The position numbers and the translations under genes were made by a program. A stretch of DNA of 45,402 nt from Rubritepida sp. (GTDB lineage Bacteria; Pseudomonadota; Alphaproteobacteria; Acetobacterales; Acetobacteraceae). This document shows, piece after piece, positions 26,306-34,597 of the stretch. The notes under the pieces were generated by a model, which made no database searches, had not been told where the DNA came from, and was given only the letters and a program-made list of their open reading frames with translations. The stretch is taken from NCBI GenBank assembly GCA_028291455.1, contig JAQGHY010000244.1, forward strand, positions 1 through 45,402, in the 5' to 3' direction. Positions within the stretch are counted from its first letter, which is position 1. Every line of letters starts with the position of its first letter.

Positions 26306-27148
26306 CTAGCCCTTCTCGATCGTCAGGTCCGGCGCATCGGGGTGCTTCATGCCGACGATGTGGTAGCCGCAATCGACATGGTGCACCTCGCCGGAGACGC
26401 CGGTGGACAGCGGCGAGAGCAGATAGAGCCCGGCGCCGCCGACCTCATCCAGTCCGACATTCCGCTGCATCGGCGAATTGTACTGGTTCCATTTCAGGAT
26501 GTAGCGGAAGTCGCCGATGCCGCTGGCCGCCAGGGTCTTGATCGGACCGGCGCTGATCGCGTTGACCCGGATGCCCTCGGGGCCGAGGTCGGCCGCCATG
26601 TAGCGCACGCTGGCTTCCAGCGCCGCCTTGGCCACGCCCATCACATTGTAGTGCGGCACCCATTTCTCGGCGCCGAGGTAGCTCAGCGTGAGCAGCGAAC
26701 CGCCCTCGCTCATCAATGCCGCCGCCCGGCGGCCGGTGGCCGCGAAGGAGAAGCAGGAGATGTCGAGCGCCTGGAGGAAGGCCTCGCGCGGGGTGTCGAT
26801 GAAGCGGCCGCGCAGGTACTGCTTGTCCGCGAAGCCTATCGCATGGACGAAGAAGTCGAGCTTGCCCCAGCGCTCCTCGATGGCACCGAAAGCGGCGTCC
26901 ATGTCCTCGTCGCTGGACACGTCGCAGGGGATCACGATGTCGCTGTCCACGCTGGCGGCGAGCGGGCGCACGCGCTTTCCCAGCGCCTCGCCCTGGTAAG
27001 TAAAGGCCAACTCGGCACCTTGAGCCGCGCAGGCCCGAGCGATGGCCCAGGCGATCGAGCGGTCGTTCGCAACGCCCATGATGAGGCCTCTGCGGCCCTG
27101 CATCAACGTGCCGGTGGGCAGAGCGGGCGCGGCTGCGTCTTCCTTCAT
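26306..27148 (-). CDS. fabI: Enoyl-[acyl-carrier-protein] reductase (NADH), FabI type
   Basis: FabI carries out the last reduction in each fatty acid elongation cycle. The 280-residue short-chain dehydrogenase has the divergent nucleotide site [13 protein letters not shown] (25-37) typical of Fab[10 protein letters not shown], the catalytic pair in [21 protein letters not shown] (Tyr157, Tyr167 and Lys174, the Y-x6-K arrangement), and the [13 protein letters not shown] substrate loop. The N-terminal 16 residues are an extra tail. It is intact, unlike the FabI relic at 44383-44712, and is of a somewhat different subtype. Divergent from pdxH over 104 bases. Confidence 0.96.
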   Translation of the reverse strand: MKEDAAAPALPTGTLMQGRRGLIMGVANDRSIAWAIARACAAQGAELAFTYQGEALGKRVRPLAASVDSDIVIPCDVSSDEDMDAAFGAIEERWGKLDFFVHAIGFADKQYLRGRFIDTPREAFLQALDISCFSFAATGRRAAALMSEGGSLLTLSYLGAEKWVPHYNVMGVAKAALEASVRYMAADLGPEGIRVNAISAGPIKTLAASGIGDFRYILKWNQYNSPMQRNVGLDEVGGAGLYLLSPLSTGVSGEVHHVDCGYHIVGMKHPDAPDLTIEKG

Positions 27149-27200
27149 GGTGTTCCGTGTTCTCGCGCGGGGTTGGTCCGTCGCAGGTTGCGGGGGTTAA

Positions 27201-27225
27201 GTTGTGGTGGCACATGCCCCACAAC
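27201..27225. promoter_or_regulatory. Stem-loop in the fabI-pdxH intergenic region
   Basis: GTTGTGGTGGC (27201-27211) pairs with GCCCCACAAC (27216-27225) with one bulged T and loop ACAT. It is 28 bases before the pdxH ATG and holds an alternative in-frame ATG (27214) in its loop/stem edge. Could be an operator or leader structure. Confidence 0.4.
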
Positions 27226-27252
27226 CGGGCAAGGCCTCAAAGGGATATCACC

Positions 27253-27852
27253 ATGGTCGACTCCAGCGATCCCTACGTCATCTTCGCGGAATGGCTGGCC
27301 GAGGCGACGAAATCCGAGCCGAACGATCCGAACGCGCTCTGCCTGGCCACCGCCACGCCCGATGGGCGGCCCTCGGCGCGAATGGTGCTGCTGAAGGACC
27401 AGGATGACCGCGGCTTCGTGTTCTATACCAATCTCGAATCGCGCAAGGGCGGCGAGCTCGCGGGCAATCCCCATGCCGCGCTCTGCTTCCACTGGAAGAC
27501 GCTGCGGCGCAGCGTGCGGGTCGAGGGTGCGGTGGAGCCGGTGAGCCTCGAGGAGGCGGATGCCTACTACGCCTCGCGCCCGCGCGGGTCGCGGATCGGG
27601 GCCTGGGCCTCGCGCCAATCCCGCCCGCTCGAGAGCCGTTTCGCGCTGGAGAAGGCAGTCGCGGAATACACCCTGAAATTCGGTATCGGCGAGATCCCGC
27701 GCCCGGATTTCTGGTCCGGCTTCCGCCTGCGGCCCGAGCGGATCGAGTTCTGGCGCGACATGCCCTTCCGCCTGCATGAGCGGCGCGTTTTCCTGCTTGA
27801 TGGCTTTGGCGGCGAGACGCCGGTCTGGCGGCAGGAAACCCTGTATCCCTGA
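27253..27852 (+). CDS. pdxH: Pyridoxamine/pyridoxine 5'-phosphate oxidase
   Basis: PdxH oxidises PNP and PMP to pyridoxal 5'-phosphate using FMN and oxygen. The 199-residue protein has the FMN-binding stretch [18 protein letters not shown] followed by [15 protein letters not shown], the [15 protein letters not shown] loop and the C-terminal substrate strand [15 protein letters not shown]. The start at 27253 is chosen because it follows AGGGATATCACC and gives the family's normal length; an ATG 39 bases upstream would add 13 residues. Its TGA shares one base with the ATG of the next gene. Confidence 0.95.
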   Translation: MVDSSDPYVIFAEWLAEATKSEPNDPNALCLATATPDGRPSARMVLLKDQDDRGFVFYTNLESRKGGELAGNPHAALCFHWKTLRRSVRVEGAVEPVSLEEADAYYASRPRGSRIGAWASRQSRPLESRFALEKAVAEYTLKFGIGEIPRPDFWSGFRLRPERIEFWRDMPFRLHERRVFLLDGFGGETPVWRQETLYP

Positions 27853-29303
27853 TGGCCGTCCCCGCCGATCAGGCTGAGGCCGCCGCCTTCCTCGCCGGAT
27901 TGACCGGCGAAGGGGTGGCCGAGACGCATATCTCGGCGATTTATCTTGGCCCCGACGAGGCGCTGAAGCTCAAGAAGGCGGTGGATATCGGCTTCCTCGA
28001 TTTCACGCGGCTAGCGGAGCGTGAGCGGCTGATCCGCCGGGAGCATGCGCTGAACGCGCCGCATGCGCCGGGCCTCTACCTCGGCGTGGAGCCCATCACC
28101 CGCGGCCCAGACGGCGCGCTGCGCCTCGGCGGGGAAGGCGAGGCGGTGGAATGGGTGCTGCGCATGCGCCGACTACCGCCTGAAGCCTTCCTCGGCGACG
28201 GGCCCCTGGATCCCGCGCTGCTGGACCCTATGGCCGATGCGGTCGTGGCGCTGCACGCGGCCGCTCCGCACGAGGAGGGCAATGGCGACATGACCCGCGT
28301 CATCACCGGCAATCGCGATGCCGGGCTCGCCGCCGGGCTGCCGCGCGAGCGCGTGCTGGAATGGGAGCGCGCAGCCCTGGCCGCCCACGCCGCCCTTGTA
28401 CCCTGGCTCGCCGCGCGCGCCGCAGCGGGCTTCCGGCGCCGTTGCCATGGCGACCTGCATCTTGGGAACCTCTGCCTCATCGAGGGCCAGCCCCGGCCCT
28501 TCGACGCGCTGGAATTCGATGAGGCGCTGGCTACCATCGATGTCGGCTACGACCTCGCCTTCCTGTTGATGGACCTCGTCGCGCGGCACGGGCGAGCGCC
28601 GGCCAACCGCGTGCTGAACCGCTACCTCGCCCGCACCGGCGACGTCGCGCTGGTGCGCGGCCTGCCGCTCTGGCTCTCGTTGCGCGCCTTCATCCGCGCG
28701 CATGTCACGGCGCGGGTTGGCCAGGATGGGATGCCGCTGCTGAATGCCGCGGCGAGTTACCTGGACCCCGCGCCCCCGCCGCGCCTCGTCGCGATCGGGG
28801 GGCTGCAGGGCACGGGGAAGTCGGTGTTGGCGCGGGACTTGGCGCCCGATCTCGGCGCCGCTCCGGGTGCGGTGCTGCTGCGCAGCGACGAAATCCGCAA
28901 GCGTCGTGCCGGCGTCCTGCCCGAGACGCGATTGCCGGGAAGCGCCTATGCGCCAGAGGAAAGCCAAGCCGTCTTCGCCGAGCTGAACGACCTTGCGCGG
29001 ATCGCGCTCGATGCCGGGCACTCCGTCATCGCCGACGCGGTTTTCCAACGCGCTTTGGAGCGTGACACCCTGGCCGCGGTTTGCGCGCACTTCCATGGCA
29101 TCTGGCTCGAGGCGCCGCTCGACATCCTGCGCCGGCGGGTCGCGGCCAGAACAGGCGATGCTTCCGACGCCACCATTCCGGTGCTGGAAGCCGCCGCGCT
29201 GCGCGAGACCGGCCCTATCGCGTGGGCGCGAATAAATGCCATGGCGGCGCCGGAGCCGGTTGCGCGTAAGATACTGGACTTGCCGCCGCTCACTTCGCCA
29301 TAA
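27852..29303 (+). CDS. APH-like kinase fused to a P-loop AAA kinase
   Basis: A 483-residue two-domain protein. Residues 1-300 form an aminoglycoside-phosphotransferase/choline-kinase-like fold: LGPDEALKLKKAV near the start, the Brenner motif CHGDLHLGNLC (198-208), and EFDEALATIDVGYDLA, supplying the metal Asp (IDVGYD). Residues 311-483 form a P-loop kinase: GGLQGTGKS Walker A (316-324), LLRSDEIRKRRAG, and LDAGHSVIADAVFQRA, as in zeta-toxin-like or gluconate-kinase-like enzymes. Such fusions are widespread in proteobacteria and uncharacterised; a role as small-molecule kinase is inferred. It overlaps pdxH by one base (TGATG), so it is probably cotranscribed with it. Confidence 0.88.
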   Translation: MAVPADQAEAAAFLAGLTGEGVAETHISAIYLGPDEALKLKKAVDIGFLDFTRLAERERLIRREHALNAPHAPGLYLGVEPITRGPDGALRLGGEGEAVEWVLRMRRLPPEAFLGDGPLDPALLDPMADAVVALHAAAPHEEGNGDMTRVITGNRDAGLAAGLPRERVLEWERAALAAHAALVPWLAARAAAGFRRRCHGDLHLGNLCLIEGQPRPFDALEFDEALATIDVGYDLAFLLMDLVARHGRAPANRVLNRYLARTGDVALVRGLPLWLSLRAFIRAHVTARVGQDGMPLLNAAASYLDPAPPPRLVAIGGLQGTGKSVLARDLAPDLGAAPGAVLLRSDEIRKRRAGVLPETRLPGSAYAPEESQAVFAELNDLARIALDAGHSVIADAVFQRALERDTLAAVCAHFHGIWLEAPLDILRRRVAARTGDASDATIPVLEAAALRETGPIAWARINAMAAPEPVARKILDLPPLTSP

Positions 29304-29336
29304 GCGCTACGGAACAATCGGTTGAGGGATCACACC

Positions 29337-30215
29337 ATGGCCTATCGCCGCCTGCTGCTGCCCATGACAGGAACCGCCGCGGGAGAAGCCGCGCTGGCAA
29401 CCGCGCTGCTCGTGGCCCGAATTTGGGGCGCGCATGTCCACTGCCTGCACGTGCGCGTCGACGCACGCGACGTGGCGCCGCTGGCCGGCGAAGGCCTGTC
29501 GGGCGCCATGATCGAGGAGATGATGGCCGCGACGGAACGCGAAAGCGGCGATCGCGCCGGCCGCGTCCGTGCGCTGTTCGAGCGCTTCGCTGCCACCGCG
29601 GGCGACATTACCATCGCCGAGTCGGCCGATACCGCGCTGAAGTCCGGCGGGCCCACCCTCTCGTTCGAGTCCATCGCGGGACGTGAAGAGGATGTCGTGG
29701 CTCAGCAGTCGCGACTCTATGACATGGCCGTCGTGCCGCATCCGGAAGGCGCTGAGGATGTCAGCAGTTCCGACGCGCTGCATGCCGTCCTCTTCGACAG
29801 CGGCCGCCCCATCCTGATCGCGCCCCGCGTGGCGCCGACGAGCATCGGCACGCGCGTCTGCTGCGCCTGGAACGGCTCGGCCGAATCCGCTGCCGCCATG
29901 GCCGCCGCCCTGCCCTGGCTGCACCGTGCCGATGCGCGCCGCATCCTCTACGCGGATGAGTACCAGCGCCGCGGACCGAAGGTGGAGGGCATCCTCGCCT
30001 ATCTGCATTGGCATGAGATCAGCGCCGAGGCGGTGCAGTTCAAGCCGATGACCAAGGATGTCGGCGCCGGACTGCTCGGTTCGGTGCGCGACTTCCAGGC
30101 GGACCTGCTGTGCATGGGCGCCTACAGCCATTCGCGGCTGCGCCAGCTCATCCTCGGCGGCGTCACGCGGCACGTGCTGGAAAACAGCGACGTGCCCGTC
30201 CTGATGTGCCGGTAA
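29337..30215 (+). CDS. Tandem universal stress protein (two USP domains)
   Basis: A 292-residue protein made of two USP units. The first starts MAYRRLLLPMTGTAAGEAALATALLVARIWGAHVHCLHV; the second, from about residue 160, reads GTRVCCAWNGSAESAAAMAAALPWL and ends with the ATP-loop-like GAYSHSRLRQLILGGVTRHVL and DVPVLM. The usual G-x2-G of the nucleotide loop is GAYS here, so ATP binding may be weak. Such tandem proteins respond to stress and stationary phase. The ATG at 29337 follows GAGGGATCACACC; an upstream TTG at 29322 is unlikely. No EcfG-like promoter was found despite a GGAAC at 29311. The gene after it is only a fragment. Confidence 0.9.
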   Translation: MAYRRLLLPMTGTAAGEAALATALLVARIWGAHVHCLHVRVDARDVAPLAGEGLSGAMIEEMMAATERESGDRAGRVRALFERFAATAGDITIAESADTALKSGGPTLSFESIAGREEDVVAQQSRLYDMAVVPHPEGAEDVSSSDALHAVLFDSGRPILIAPRVAPTSIGTRVCCAWNGSAESAAAMAAALPWLHRADARRILYADEYQRRGPKVEGILAYLHWHEISAEAVQFKPMTKDVGAGLLGSVRDFQADLLCMGAYSHSRLRQLILGGVTRHVLENSDVPVLMCR

Positions 30216-30231
30216 GGCTGTTCGGCCAGCG

Positions 30232-30342
30232 AAGGAACATCTCGCCGGCTATCTGGACGCTCTGAGCCGCGGCTGGTCGCCCGACAATCACCGCCCCGAG
30301 ACCGCGGCGGAGCAGATCGCGACGATCGTCCGCGACGCCCAG
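30232..30342 (+). pseudogene. Relic of a GNAT acetyltransferase N-terminus
   Basis: In the frame beginning at 30214 the translation contains EHLAGYLDALSRGWSPDN followed by HRPETAAEQIATIVRDA, the opening pattern (LPGYxxALxRGWSPDN) of a GNAT subfamily common in Acetobacteraceae. After about residue 37 the similarity is lost. The frame has no ATG, GTG or TTG before the match, and it ends in the TGA that overlaps the TauE start. The remnant is too short to work; it seems a truncated, start-less piece. Confidence 0.45.
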
Positions 30343-30476
30343 CCGCGTCATCCTCGTAAATGGAGGCGTGCTGGTCGTAAGGCCTACTTCCAACCCGGCT
30401 GGTGCCAGTGGCAGCCTGAGGTGAGCCGAACGTACCCGTCCTATCGCGGAACGCCGCAGCCGCGCAGATTGCGGGC

Positions 30477-31235
30477 ATGACGATTCCCCTCGCCGCCTTT
30501 CTCTGCCTGATCATGGTCGGCACCTCGTTGCTTTCCGGCATCTTCGGCATGGCCGGCGGCCTGATCCTCGTGGGCGTACTACTGGCGATCATGCCTCTCC
30601 CGGACGCCATGGCGTTGCATGCGATCACGCAGATCGGCTCCAACGGCTGGCGCAGTATCCTCTGGTTCCGCTACGTGCGCTGGCGCAGCGTCGGCCCCTA
30701 CCTCGCGGGCAATGTCCTCGCCACCGCCGCCTGGGCCACCGTGCAGTTCATCCCCGATAAGCCCTGGGCGCTGATCGGCCTCGGCGCCAGCCCCTTCCTG
30801 GTGCAACTGCTGCCGCGCGGGATGAAGCCAAATCCCGAGAGCATCCCCCAGGGACTGGCCTATGGCGGCGCCTGCATGGGGCTGATGCTGATCACCGGCG
30901 TCTCGGGTCCGCTGGCCGATACCTTCTTCCTCGGCAACGGCACGCTGGACCGGCGCCAGATCGTCGCCACCAAGGCCTTCTGCCAGGTCGTGAGTCATGC
31001 GCTGAAGTTCGTCTATTTCAGCCAGCTCATCCCCAATTCCGGTAGCGTCTCGGTCTGGCTCGCTGTCATGGGCGTCGCGGCCTCGATGACGGGCACCACG
31101 CTGGCGCGCCGCGTGCTGGACGCGATGACCGATAGTAATTTCCGTCGCTGGTCGCGCTGGATTATAATCGTCGTCGGGATCTTCTATCTGGCCCAGGGAA
31201 GCTGGCTGCTGATCTCCGGATGGAGCAACCCATGA
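30477..31235 (+). CDS. TauE/SafE family sulfite/organosulfur exporter-like membrane protein
   Basis: A 252-residue membrane protein with about eight hydrophobic helices, divided into two similar halves as in TauE/SafE. The first half has LLSGIFGMAGGLILVGVLL and the second MLITGVSGPLADTFFLG, the G-x-G-G/G-x-S-G motifs of each repeat. Members export sulfite, sulfoacetate or other small anions. Its neighbours give no sulfur link here, though an organosulfur operon lies 3.9 kb downstream. Start at 30477 has no strong ribosome site. It overlaps the next small gene by four bases (ATGA). Confidence 0.85.
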   Translation: MTIPLAAFLCLIMVGTSLLSGIFGMAGGLILVGVLLAIMPLPDAMALHAITQIGSNGWRSILWFRYVRWRSVGPYLAGNVLATAAWATVQFIPDKPWALIGLGASPFLVQLLPRGMKPNPESIPQGLAYGGACMGLMLITGVSGPLADTFFLGNGTLDRRQIVATKAFCQVVSHALKFVYFSQLIPNSGSVSVWLAVMGVAASMTGTTLARRVLDAMTDSNFRRWSRWIIIVVGIFYLAQGSWLLISGWSNP

Positions 31236-31480
31236 GCAATCCCATCGTCCACGCCCTCGTGCTCGACATGATCGAGTGGCTCGAACGCACGCCGCGCCCC
31301 TATGCAGAGGCCATCGAGGCCTGGCGCACCTCCTGCCCGCGCCTCACGGTCTGGGAGGATGCGATGGAGGAAGGGCTGATCGCCAGCCGCCGCCGCGCCG
31401 ACGGCGAGCTCTGCGTCGTGGCGACCGAGTTGGGGCTGTCGCACCTTCGCGAGCGTCATCATCGGGCTGAATGTCGCTGA
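31232..31480 (+). CDS. Small winged-helix-like protein coupled to TauE
   Basis: An 82-residue protein: MSNPIVHALVLDMIEWLERTP, PRPYAEAIEAWRTSCPRLTVWEDAMEEGLI and LCVVATELGLSHLRERH. The helix-helix-beta layout and a central SCPRLTVWEDA helix resemble a winged helix DNA-binding domain of MarR-like topology, but no family is certain. I chose the ATG at 31232, which overlaps the TauE stop codon by four bases; an ATG 12 bases earlier is possible. It is likely translated with TauE. It could be a local regulator or have another role; evidence is limited to the gene arrangement. Confidence 0.65.
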   Translation: MSNPIVHALVLDMIEWLERTPRPYAEAIEAWRTSCPRLTVWEDAMEEGLIASRRRADGELCVVATELGLSHLRERHHRAECR

Positions 31481-31563
31481 TCCATTCGGCTGCATGGCGG
31501 AAGGCCACCCCGATCGACTATCTCAACCCTCGAAGCCACAAACCGGCTCACGGGATCACGACT

Positions 31564-32271
31564 ATGATCGACATCCGCCCCTTCGACACCCTCGGCCACG
31601 CCGACCACGGCTGGTTGAATGCCCGCCACCACTTCTCTTTCGCGAACTACCATGACGCCGGCCGCATGGGCTGGGGCCGCCTGCGCGTCTGGAACGATGA
31701 CGAGATCGCCGCCGGCAACGGCTTCGACCCGCATCCCCACCGCGACATGGAGATCATCACCTATGTCCGCGAAGGCGCGATCACCCACCGCGACAACCTC
31801 GGCAACGAGGGCCGCACCGAGGCGGGCGACGTGCAGATCATGTCCGCCGGCACCGGCGTGACGCATAGCGAGTACAACCTCGAGCCGACCACGACCAAGA
31901 TCTTCCAGATCTGGATCATGCCGGACACGCGCGGCGCCAAGCCGCACTGGGGTGCGAAGAGCTTCCCCAAGGCCATTGGCGAGGCGAAGTTCGAGGTGCT
32001 GGCCGGCGGCCGCGAAGGCGACGTGGAAGGCGGCGCGCTGCCCATCAATGCCGATGCGGCGGTGATGGCGACGACGCTCTCCAAGGGCCAGGAGCTGCGC
32101 CTGACGCTGAAGCCGGGCCGCGCTGCATATTTGGTGGCGGCGAAGGGCAGCGCCCAGGTGAACGGGGTCGCGCTGAACCCGCGCGACGGCGCCGCGATCG
32201 AGGACGAGGGCGAAATCGTCATCGTCGCCAATGACGAGGCTGAGCTCGTGCTGGTCGAAGTGGCCGCCTGA
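31564..32271 (+). CDS. Pirin family protein (YhaK/quercetin-dioxygenase-like)
   Basis: A 235-residue bicupin. The N-terminal cupin has HPHRDMEIITYV (His57, His59) and VTHSEYN (His101, Glu103), the four metal ligands of pirins. The second cupin (residues 140-235) lacks obvious metal ligands, as is usual. Bacterial pirins include YhiW/YhaK-like stress proteins and quercetinases; a precise role is not given by sequence. The ATG at 31564 fits the family start (MIDIRPFDTLGHADHGWL); the frame is open upstream but that is not homologous. It is followed by a terminator. Confidence 0.93.
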   Translation: MIDIRPFDTLGHADHGWLNARHHFSFANYHDAGRMGWGRLRVWNDDEIAAGNGFDPHPHRDMEIITYVREGAITHRDNLGNEGRTEAGDVQIMSAGTGVTHSEYNLEPTTTKIFQIWIMPDTRGAKPHWGAKSFPKAIGEAKFEVLAGGREGDVEGGALPINADAAVMATTLSKGQELRLTLKPGRAAYLVAAKGSAQVNGVALNPRDGAAIEDEGEIVIVANDEAELVLVEVAA

Positions 32272-32283
32272 CGAGAAGGGTGC

Positions 32284-32312
32284 GAGGGGCTTTGCCCCTC
32301 CGCTTTCCTTTT
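32284..32312 (+). terminator. Rho-independent terminator after the pirin gene
   Basis: GAGGGGC (32284-32290) and GCCCCTC (32294-32300) form a 7-bp stem with loop TTT, followed by CGCTTTCCTTTT, a pyrimidine tail with T runs. It starts 12 bases after the stop codon. Confidence 0.75.
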
Positions 32313-32540
32313 AGTGCCTACGCTGCGGGGCTATCGACGGGGCTGTCTCTGGCGCCCCGTCGCGCCGAGAACCCGGCGACTCTTCGATGCTCTTCCGGAC
32401 CGCGCCGTGATGGGAAGCCGCTCACGCGCGCCGCAGATACAACGCCTGGAGCATCCCTGAGACGAGGTGACGCCCAAGGAGATGAGCGTCACCAATCGGC
32501 TACTTGCTTCCCCCGGGCCAGCCAGACGAAGCCAAAGGCA

Positions 32541-33533
32541 TTATCCCGAAGGCGCGCCGATCTCGCGCGCGAAGGCGCGGCGGGAGGCGAGTTCGCGCTC
32601 CAGCCGCTGCGTGACCTCCTCGCCTGTCTGCAGGACACCCCGATTGCCGTTGCCCTCCGTCACCGCGCGGAAGGCTTCGCTGCGCGTGGCGATGACCAGC
32701 GCGTCGCGCAGCTTCGTCACGATCGGCGTGGGTGTGCCGGCCGGCGCGAAGAAGCCGTTCCACACGGTGAAGTCGGGTTCCGTCAGGCCCAGCTCGGCCG
32801 TCGCCGGCGTGTCGGGAAGCTCCGGCAGGCGGTTGCGGCCGATCACCAGCAGCGGACGCAGACGGCCGTCGCGGTAATGGGGGCCCGCCGTGGGATAGTC
32901 CGCGCTGCCGATCTGCACATGGCCGGCGATCAGGTCCGTCACCTGCGGCGCCGTGCCGCGATAGGGCACCTTCACCAGATCCAACTGGTAGTGCCGCGCG
33001 AGTTGCTCGACCGACTGCTCGGACACGGAACCGCTGCCGGTGGTGCCGAAGGCGAGACGCGGCTGGCTCGAATCGCGGGCCCGGGCCAGCAGCGCATCGA
33101 AGCTCGCGACACCGAGCCCCGGATGCGCCCAGAGGATGGAGGAGGACTCCACGAAGATACCGATCGGCGTGAAATCCCGCAGTGGATCGAACTGCACGGC
33201 CTCACTCAGCGACACCACGCTGCCGATGAAGGCGGTGAGGTTTGGCACCAGCAGCGTGTAGCCGTCGGGGGCGCTTCGGGCGACATGCTGCACGCCCACC
33301 GTGCCGGTTGCGCCCGTGCGGTTGTCCACCACGAAGGTCTGCCCGAACTGGGCCGAAAGCTCGCGCGCCAGGGCGCGACCATAGGTGTCGGTCGGCCCGC
33401 CCGCGGGCCAGGGGATGACGAGCTTCACCGGGCGATTGGGCCAGGCGCCGCTGCCCTGGGCGACGGCGGGTGCGATCGAGGCGAGCGGCAGCAGGGCTGC
33501 CAAGCGAAGGGTGTCGCGGCGCGATTGCGTCAT
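32541..33533 (-). CDS. Bug/TctC family tripartite tricarboxylate-type solute-binding protein
   Basis: A 330-residue periplasmic receptor. The signal is Tat-like (MTQSRRDTLRLAALLPLASIAPAVAQ). The mature protein has PNRPVKLVIPWPAGGPTDTYGR, VVDNRTGATGTVGVQHVARS (typical E/D-N-R-x-G-A), DPLRDFTPIG and the VPYRGTAPQVTDLIAGHVQ ligand loop. Bug proteins bind carboxylates or other small metabolites with one or two waters bridging the carboxyl. No TctA/TctB membrane subunits are in the window, so it is an orphan receptor, as is typical in Acetobacteraceae and Burkholderiales. The start chosen at 33533 is the Met of the Tat signal. Confidence 0.93.
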   Translation of the reverse strand: MTQSRRDTLRLAALLPLASIAPAVAQGSGAWPNRPVKLVIPWPAGGPTDTYGRALARELSAQFGQTFVVDNRTGATGTVGVQHVARSAPDGYTLLVPNLTAFIGSVVSLSEAVQFDPLRDFTPIGIFVESSSILWAHPGLGVASFDALLARARDSSQPRLAFGTTGSGSVSEQSVEQLARHYQLDLVKVPYRGTAPQVTDLIAGHVQIGSADYPTAGPHYRDGRLRPLLVIGRNRLPELPDTPATAELGLTEPDFTVWNGFFAPAGTPTPIVTKLRDALVIATRSEAFRAVTEGNGNRGVLQTGEEVTQRLERELASRRAFAREIGAPSG

Positions 33534-34074
33534 GGGGAGGTCTCCGGAACAGGGAATGGCGGGCGAAGGCTGTGGAAGCGCGAGCATCGACAGCGCTTCC
33601 GCTCGCTGGGGGTGCCTCTCATTCCGCCGGTGCCCGCATGCCGGAGACGCAGTCGGCTTTCTTGCGATTCCCGCCGGAGTGCCCAAGAGCGATGACGGCC
33701 GCGCCGGAAATGTCGGCATGGCGTGCGTGCAGCGAGGCTGTAGTCGCCGTCATGGCGATGCTCCGTGAAAGCGGTTGTTGGCATCGGTCCATGCCGAGAA
33801 GCGCGCGGCACGGAGCGCCTTCAACGCCGCTGCGCGGGCGGGGAGCCAAGACAGTAGAGAGACATCATTTAAAACTCCGATCCTGCGCACGAAGCGGAGC
33901 AGCGGCTCGGATCATATAAAACTGCTATATAACGTGCAATAAGCAATCTACAACTCAGACTGATAATACGGGTCTGTCGCTCGTGGTCCGGGCGTCGGGA
34001 CCGCTCCATCAGACGTCAAACCAGCAGCCGTTCGTGAGATTTCCACAAACCGTCAGCATGATGGAGAGTTCATC

Positions 34075-34161
34075 ATGTCACTGTACATAAAGGATCTTAC
34101 CAAATTTTACGCTTGCCTGACGGGACCGAAACACGAAGTACGATGCGGATTTGGAAATTAG
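34075..34161 (+). CDS. Possible small protein (28 residues)
   Basis: ATG at 34075 with GGAGAG six bases upstream, one of the better ribosome sites in the region, then 28 codons to a TAG. The peptide begins MSLYIKDLTKFYACLTG and is basic with two Cys. Codon use is low-GC (ata, aaa, ttt), unlike the neighbours. No family is recognised and such short frames arise by chance, so it is only a candidate. Confidence 0.25.
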   Translation: MSLYIKDLTKFYACLTGPKHEVRCGFGN

Positions 34162-34162
34162 C

Positions 34163-34191
34163 TTGACTGCCACTGCGTCCGCATGTGAAAT
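34163..34191 (+). promoter_or_regulatory. Possible sigma-70 promoter before the organosulfur operon
   Basis: TTGACT (34163-34168), a 17-base spacer and TGAAAT (34186-34191). The -35 is a near match, the -10 only 4 of 6. It would give a leader of about 200 bases to the ATG at 34397. Confidence 0.25.
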
Positions 34192-34396
34192 GCCTTGCTC
34201 ATGCAGTCAGACACGGTGATGCGAGATGCCTCGAACCGATAACCGGCCGCTACTCCTCGCCTCTCCGGGGGCGGTCACGTCCCATCCCGCTAAGGCACGC
34301 TGTCGGGCCTGACGCACGGCACCGCCCCACCCGATCTCCCCTTCCATTCCTGTGACCGCGAGCGCCCGGCCCGTCCGGGCGCCGCCGGAGGATCAC

Positions 34397-34597
34397 ATGC
34401 GTCTTTCCAGTCCCATCATCGAGGATGGATCCCTGATCGCCGTCGCCGCCCAGGGCGATGCCGGCTGGTTCCTCATCGCCATCGACCGGCGGCTCGAAGA
34501 GCTCGATCGCGCCATTTTCGACAGCTCCTCCGCCGTCGAGCATGCCGCGCGTGGATACCTGCGCCGCAACCATCCGCTCGTGGGGATCGGGAGGTGA
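34397..34597 (+). CDS. Small hypothetical protein of the organosulfur operon
   Basis: A 66-residue protein of unknown function: MRLSSPIIEDGSLIAVAAQG, DAGWFLIAIDRRLEELDRAIFD, then a basic end. It looks like a compact beta-strand pair with a helix, without signal peptide or cysteine. The ATG at 34397 has a strong site (GGAGGATCAC), and the next gene starts GTG at 34594 overlapping its TGA by four bases, so it is translated with the flavoprotein and is almost certainly real. It might be a subunit or regulator of that enzyme; this is only inferred from the coupling. Confidence 0.7.
   Translation: MRLSSPIIEDGSLIAVAAQGDAGWFLIAIDRRLEELDRAIFDSSSAVEHAARGYLRRNHPLVGIGR

Larger units (their letters stand above)
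33534..34396. other. Long intergenic stretch, AT-richer in the middle
   Basis: About 860 bases between the Bug gene and the organosulfur operon without any convincing long gene. The first 300 bases are GC-rich and hold only shadow frames. From about 33860 to 34200 the sequence is visibly richer in A and T (for example ATATAAAACTGCTATATAAC near 33916) and contains one possible 28-codon gene and one promoter-like pair, listed separately. It may be a regulatory region, a small RNA locus or a remnant of imported DNA. Confidence 0.6.

Noticed and set aside
24908-27394. An 828-codon open frame on the plus strand opposite aroC and fabI
   Set aside because: The minus strand encodes two certain enzymes there; the plus translation is low in structure and mirrors their codons.
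29311-29336. GGAAC before the universal stress protein gene as an EcfG promoter
   Set aside because: No CGTT follows at a 15-17 base distance.
32466-32493. Inverted repeat GGTGACGC/GCGTCACC in the gap between pirin and the Bug gene
   Set aside because: Eight-bp arms with a 12-base loop and no T tail on either strand; function could not be argued. The surrounding 32313-32540 gap shows no gene.
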